DNA of 9,122 nucleotides from Acidobacteriota bacterium. Its GTDB lineage: Bacteria; Acidobacteriota; Thermoanaerobaculia; Multivoradales; JAHEKO01. Position numbers and translations under genes: made by a program. The notes under the pieces were generated by a model that was not told the origin of the DNA, ran no database searches, and saw nothing but the letters and a program-made list of their open reading frames with translations. Location: positions 1 through 9,122 of the forward strand of contig JAUWSP010000074.1 of the NCBI GenBank assembly GCA_030610025.1, in the 5' to 3' direction. Every line of letters begins with the position of its first letter. Within the stretch, counting starts at the first letter, position 1. Below are positions 6,673 to 9,122 of this stretch, piece by piece.

Positions 6673-7211
6673 GATGCCACCTCCCGTCTCACTCGCTCGC
6701 GGTAGGCTTCGAGCTCGGTCTCAGAGCTCGAGCCGGTGGCAGCAGGCCCTGCCGATTCGACTTTGGCCGGCTTCCTCATTCTCAGGGCCAGGAACAACAA
6801 ACCGCCCAGGAGCACGGCCAGAGGTGCCAGCCAGACGACCAGGTTGAAGCCCTTGGCTCTGGGTTCGAGACGGATGAACTCGCCATAGGACTGCTCGAAA
6901 TACTCCAGCACCTGTGATTCGGAGTAGCCCTTCGACAGCATCTCCTTGACTTCAACCTTCATGGCCATGGCCAGGGGAGTCGGGGAGTCTGCGATGGAGA
7001 GCCCCTGGCAGACCGGGCAGCGCATGATTCCAGCCACCTCTTCGGTGAGCAGATCTAATTCCGCACCCGAGATCGGCGGCCCGGCGGGCTCGCCGACGAG
7101 GTCCCAGTTGGCGGCTCCGAGTTGATCCTCCTGGCCTGCGGCGGGCGAGAGTGCGGCCAGCGACAGGGCGACGACGATGAGGGTCAGATAGATCGAACGC
7201 ATGGCAATCAT
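6669..7211 (-). CDS. ccmH: Cytochrome c maturation protein CcmH (CycL-type thiol oxidoreductase)
   Basis: CcmH is a membrane-anchored periplasmic thiol protein that keeps the apocytochrome CXXCH cysteines reduced for heme ligation by CcmF. The 180 residues show a signal peptide (hydrophobic core LTLIVVALSLAAL, cleavage probably after about Ala25), then a small helical domain with the family motif MRCPVCQGLSIADS (63-76). Cys65 and Cys68 are the redox pair. The conserved segment SYGEFIRL comes later. One C-terminal membrane anchor (VVWLAPLAVLLGGLLFLAL) follows, then a basic and polar cytoplasmic tail. The usual motif reads CQN after the second cysteine; here it is CQG. The ATG at 7211 overlaps the ccmG stop as ATGA, which favours it; the ATG at 7202 (MRSIY) is a nearly equal alternative. 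The open frame extends further upstream to 7517, but that part overlaps ccmG and is not CcmH-like. This is the short form, not the E. coli CcmH-CcmI fusion. Confidence 0.93.
   Translation of the reverse strand: MIAMRSIYLTLIVVALSLAALSPAAGQEDQLGAANWDLVGEPAGPPISGAELDLLTEEVAGIMRCPVCQGLSIADSPTPLAMAMKVEVKEMLSKGYSESQVLEYFEQSYGEFIRLEPRAKGFNLVVWLAPLAVLLGGLLFLALRMRKPAKVESAGPAATGSSSETELEAYRERVRREVAS
6680..6685 (-). promoter_or_regulatory. Ribosome binding site of ccmI
   Basis: On the minus strand GGGAGG lies 7 bases before the GTG at 6672, inside the last codons of ccmH. It decides the GTG start over the in-frame ATG three codons later (6663). Confidence 0.65.
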
Positions 7212-7729
7212 CCGCTGCTGAGCATTCCGTTGAGCAGGCTCGCGAGCTCGTTGGGGTGAAGAGCCCCGGTAACCTTCTTGATAATCACTCCATCCCGGTC
7301 GATGAAGAAGGTCTCCGGTGCTCCGTACACACCGTAGGCGATGGCCACGGTGCCGTCGTCGTCCATGAGGCTGGGTCCCCAGGCCCCGCGTCGATCGATG
7401 AATGACTGGATCTTCTCGGGCTCGTCCTGGTAGATCACGCCGAGGAACTCGACCTTGCCATCGTATTGCTTGGCCCCCGCCTGCAGCACCGGATGTTCGG
7501 CGATACAGGGCTGGCACCAGGTGGCCCAGAAGTTGATCATCACCGGCCTACCTCGCAGATCGGCCAGTCGCACCATCTCGCCGTCCAACCCGCGAAGGGA
7601 GAAATCGGGCGCGGCCCTGCCGACCAGGGGCGAGTCGATGGCCCTGGGATCCTTGCCGAATGAAAGGGCGAGGAAGACCAGCAGGGGCGTGACAATCAAG
7701 GCCCCGACAATCAGTACTTTCTGGTTCAT
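7208..7729 (-). CDS. ccmG: Thiol:disulfide interchange protein CcmG/DsbE
   Basis: CcmG is a periplasmic, membrane-tethered thioredoxin that passes reductant to CcmH and apocytochrome c during cytochrome c maturation. The 173 residues begin with an uncleaved-type signal anchor (VLIVGALIVTPLLVFLALSF, 5-24). A thioredoxin fold follows: APDFSLRGLDG (40-50), then the active site FWATWCQPC with Cys72 and Cys75, and the cis-proline loop GVYGAPETF (133-141, Pro138). That loop, with its acidic residue, is typical of the DsbE/CcmG branch rather than ordinary thioredoxin. The segment FFIDRDGVIIKKVTG closes the fold. The ATG at 7729 shares one base with the ccmF stop codon (TGATG), and GGAGG lies 10 bases upstream. 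The downstream end overlaps ccmH by 4 bases. Active-site residues are intact, and the assignment is supported by the flanking ccmF and ccmH. Confidence 0.95.
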   Translation of the reverse strand: MNQKVLIVGALIVTPLLVFLALSFGKDPRAIDSPLVGRAAPDFSLRGLDGEMVRLADLRGRPVMINFWATWCQPCIAEHPVLQAGAKQYDGKVEFLGVIYQDEPEKIQSFIDRRGAWGPSLMDDDGTVAIAYGVYGAPETFFIDRDGVIIKKVTGALHPNELASLLNGMLSSG

Positions 7730-9122
7730 CAGGCAGTTGCCTCCACAGTTCTTGCCTTGTCGACCACCGCCACCGATCGCGGTGGAATGAGACAGATCAC
7801 CGTACCGGCCACCATGATCAGCACGCCGAGCCAGACCCAGACCACGGCCGGGGTCACGATGGCTCGCAGACCGATCCGGCCGTCCTCGCGCACGCTCATG
7901 ACCGTCAGATAAAGGTCATGGGTCAGCGTCGTGCGGACGGCGGGGGTACCGATGGGCTCTCGCTGGGTCGGATAGTGATTGAATCTCGGTTCCAGGGTCC
8001 CTTTGTTCTTGCCCTTGTGCTCGATCTGGATGGTGGCCTTCTCGGCAGTCAGATGGGGCTCCCGCTCGATGTCGAGCTGGGTGAACGTCAGGTTGTAGCC
8101 TGCAACAGCAGCCGATTGTCCAGGCGCCAGGGTGACCTCCAGATTCTCTTTGTACGTCGAGGAGATGGCGATCGCCACGAAGGTGATGATGACTCCCAGA
8201 TGCACGAGATAGGCGCCAGTGCGGCGGGGAGCGCGAGCGAAGGTCTGAAAAAGAGCCCGGCCGGCGGATTCACCTTTCTTGGCACGGAGTCTCGCCGGTC
8301 GCAAGGCCTGGTCGAAAGTGACCCACAGGGCGTAGCCGGCCAGGAAGGCGGTCAACAGTACGGACCAGGATCTCGCTCCCGCCAGCAGGGCCAAACCCAG
8401 GCCGACGATGGCGGCAGGAAGCGGCCAGACGAGCGCGCGCTGCAAGGCACGCTTGTCGGCACGGCCCCACGGCAGTGCCGGTCCGATGCCGATGAGAAAG
8501 AGCAGACCGAGGCAGATCGGTACGGCCATCCGATTGAAGTAGGGCTCGCCGACGCTCACCTTCACGCCACGCACCGCCTCGGCGATGATGGGGAAGATCG
8601 TGCCGACCAGGACCGTGAAGGTGAAAGTAACCAGCAACAGGTTGTTGAGCAGGAACGCTCCCTCTCTCGACACGACAGCGTCCTCTGACGGCTCGGAGAC
8701 CAGGCTGTCGATCCGCCAGCTGAGCAGGATGATGGACGCCACCAGGCAGATCCCCAGAAAACCCAGGAAGAGTGGGCCGATGGGGCTCTGGGTGAAGGAG
8801 TGAACCGAATTGACCACACCGGACCGGGTGAGAAAGGTCCCCAAGATGGTGAGCAGAAACGTCACCATCACCAGAATAACGGTCCAGGCCTTGAGTGTTC
8901 CCCGTCGCTGTTGAACGACCGCCGAGTGCAGTGCGGCAATGGCGGTCAACCAGGGTAGGAAAGAGGCGTTTTCGACCGGATCCCAGGCCCAGTAGCCGCC
9001 CCATCCCAGAACCTCGTAGGACCAACAGCCTCCCAGCATGATCCCCAAGGTCAGAAAGCTCGTGGGCACCAGCAGCCAATTGCGGAGAGGTCGCAGCCAG
9101 CTGGCCCCCAATTGACCTCTCA
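7729..9122 (-). CDS. ccmF: Heme lyase CcmF, C-terminal part (5' end outside window)
   Basis: CcmF is the polytopic inner-membrane protein that takes heme from CcmE and ligates it to apocytochrome c. The frame runs off the right edge (codons RGQLGASW at the border); about 464 residues are visible of the roughly 650 expected, so about 200 N-terminal residues are missing. The tryptophan-rich heme-handling (WWD) motif GWGGYWAWDPVENASFLPWL is present at about 36-55 of the visible frame counted from 9111. The expected heme-ligand histidines are in ALHSAVV (62), VNSVHSF (104) and YLVHLGV (304). Many membrane helices alternate with loops. A large periplasmic domain follows helix YLVHLGVIITFVAIAISST, and one last helix (VVWVWLGVLIMVAGTVICL) precedes a short tail. 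A TTG at 9111 is only an internal codon. ccmE and ccmC, if present, would lie beyond the window. Confidence 0.96.
   Translation of the reverse strand, partial: RGQLGASWLRPLRNWLLVPTSFLTLGIMLGGCWSYEVLGWGGYWAWDPVENASFLPWLTAIAALHSAVVQQRRGTLKAWTVILVMVTFLLTILGTFLTRSGVVNSVHSFTQSPIGPLFLGFLGICLVASIILLSWRIDSLVSEPSEDAVVSREGAFLLNNLLLVTFTFTVLVGTIFPIIAEAVRGVKVSVGEPYFNRMAVPICLGLLFLIGIGPALPWGRADKRALQRALVWPLPAAIVGLGLALLAGARSWSVLLTAFLAGYALWVTFDQALRPARLRAKKGESAGRALFQTFARAPRRTGAYLVHLGVIITFVAIAISSTYKENLEVTLAPGQSAAVAGYNLTFTQLDIEREPHLTAEKATIQIEHKGKNKGTLEPRFNHYPTQREPIGTPAVRTTLTHDLYLTVMSVREDGRIGLRAIVTPAVVWVWLGVLIMVAGTVICLIPPRSVAVVDKARTVEATA

Noticed and set aside
7212..7517. Upstream extension of the ccmH frame
   Set aside because: It overlaps ccmG in another frame, the residues are Arg/Gly-rich shadow sequence, and the signal peptide begins only at 7211 or 7202.
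8270..9079. A 269-codon minus-strand frame, and a 256-codon plus-strand frame at 7918-8688
   Set aside because: Both are out-of-frame shadows of ccmF, have no hydrophobic or domain pattern of their own, and show the Arg/Gly/His bias of shifted GC-rich codons.

Overview
The window reads as ordinary chromosomal DNA from a high-GC, Gram-negative-type bacterium that makes c-type cytochromes with System I (Ccm) maturation. It is gene-dense, with short gaps, GTG starts and stop/start overlaps. No mobile element, CRISPR array, rRNA or tRNA was seen. The mix of an accB-accC pair behind a Roadblock/LC7 protein and a TPR protein, plus ccmFGHI, would fit Acidobacteriota, Myxococcota or a related deep lineage. 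That placement is an inference with low confidence.

Left part, + strand (1-5667). The window opens inside the C-terminus of a TPR protein (2-253). A single-domain Roadblock/LC7 protein (260-619) follows, then accB (681-1181) and accC (1325-2689), the biotin carrier and biotin carboxylase of acetyl-CoA carboxylase. A 143-base C-rich, G-poor gap separates accB from accC. Next comes a sodium:neurotransmitter-symporter (NSS) family transporter (2759-4207). Behind it is a 42-residue gene (4251-4379) that looks like the MetS small subunit of MetP/MetS methionine/alanine importers. Shikimate kinase aroK (4403-4936) overlaps a metallophosphoesterase gene (4924-5667). All these genes point the same way, but the gaps of 143 and 69 bases on either side of accC leave room for internal regulation.

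Right part, - strand (9122-5671). This is a tightly overlapped cytochrome c maturation operon transcribed toward the left: ccmF (partial, N-terminus outside the window), ccmG (thioredoxin-like DsbE), ccmH (CXXC apocytochrome reductase) and ccmI (two membrane spans plus TPR domain). Neighbouring genes overlap by 1, 4 and 4 bases. Together they keep apocytochrome c cysteines reduced, hold the apoprotein and ligate heme in the periplasm.

The two gene sets converge tail to tail with only 3 bases between stop codons and no visible intrinsic terminator. Most of the window is housekeeping. The parts most worth a second look are the NSS/MetS-like pair with a perfect 9-bp hairpin across the transporter stop codon, the accB-accC leader region, and the LC7/TPR genes next to fatty-acid synthesis genes. 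I did not find a clearly new system.
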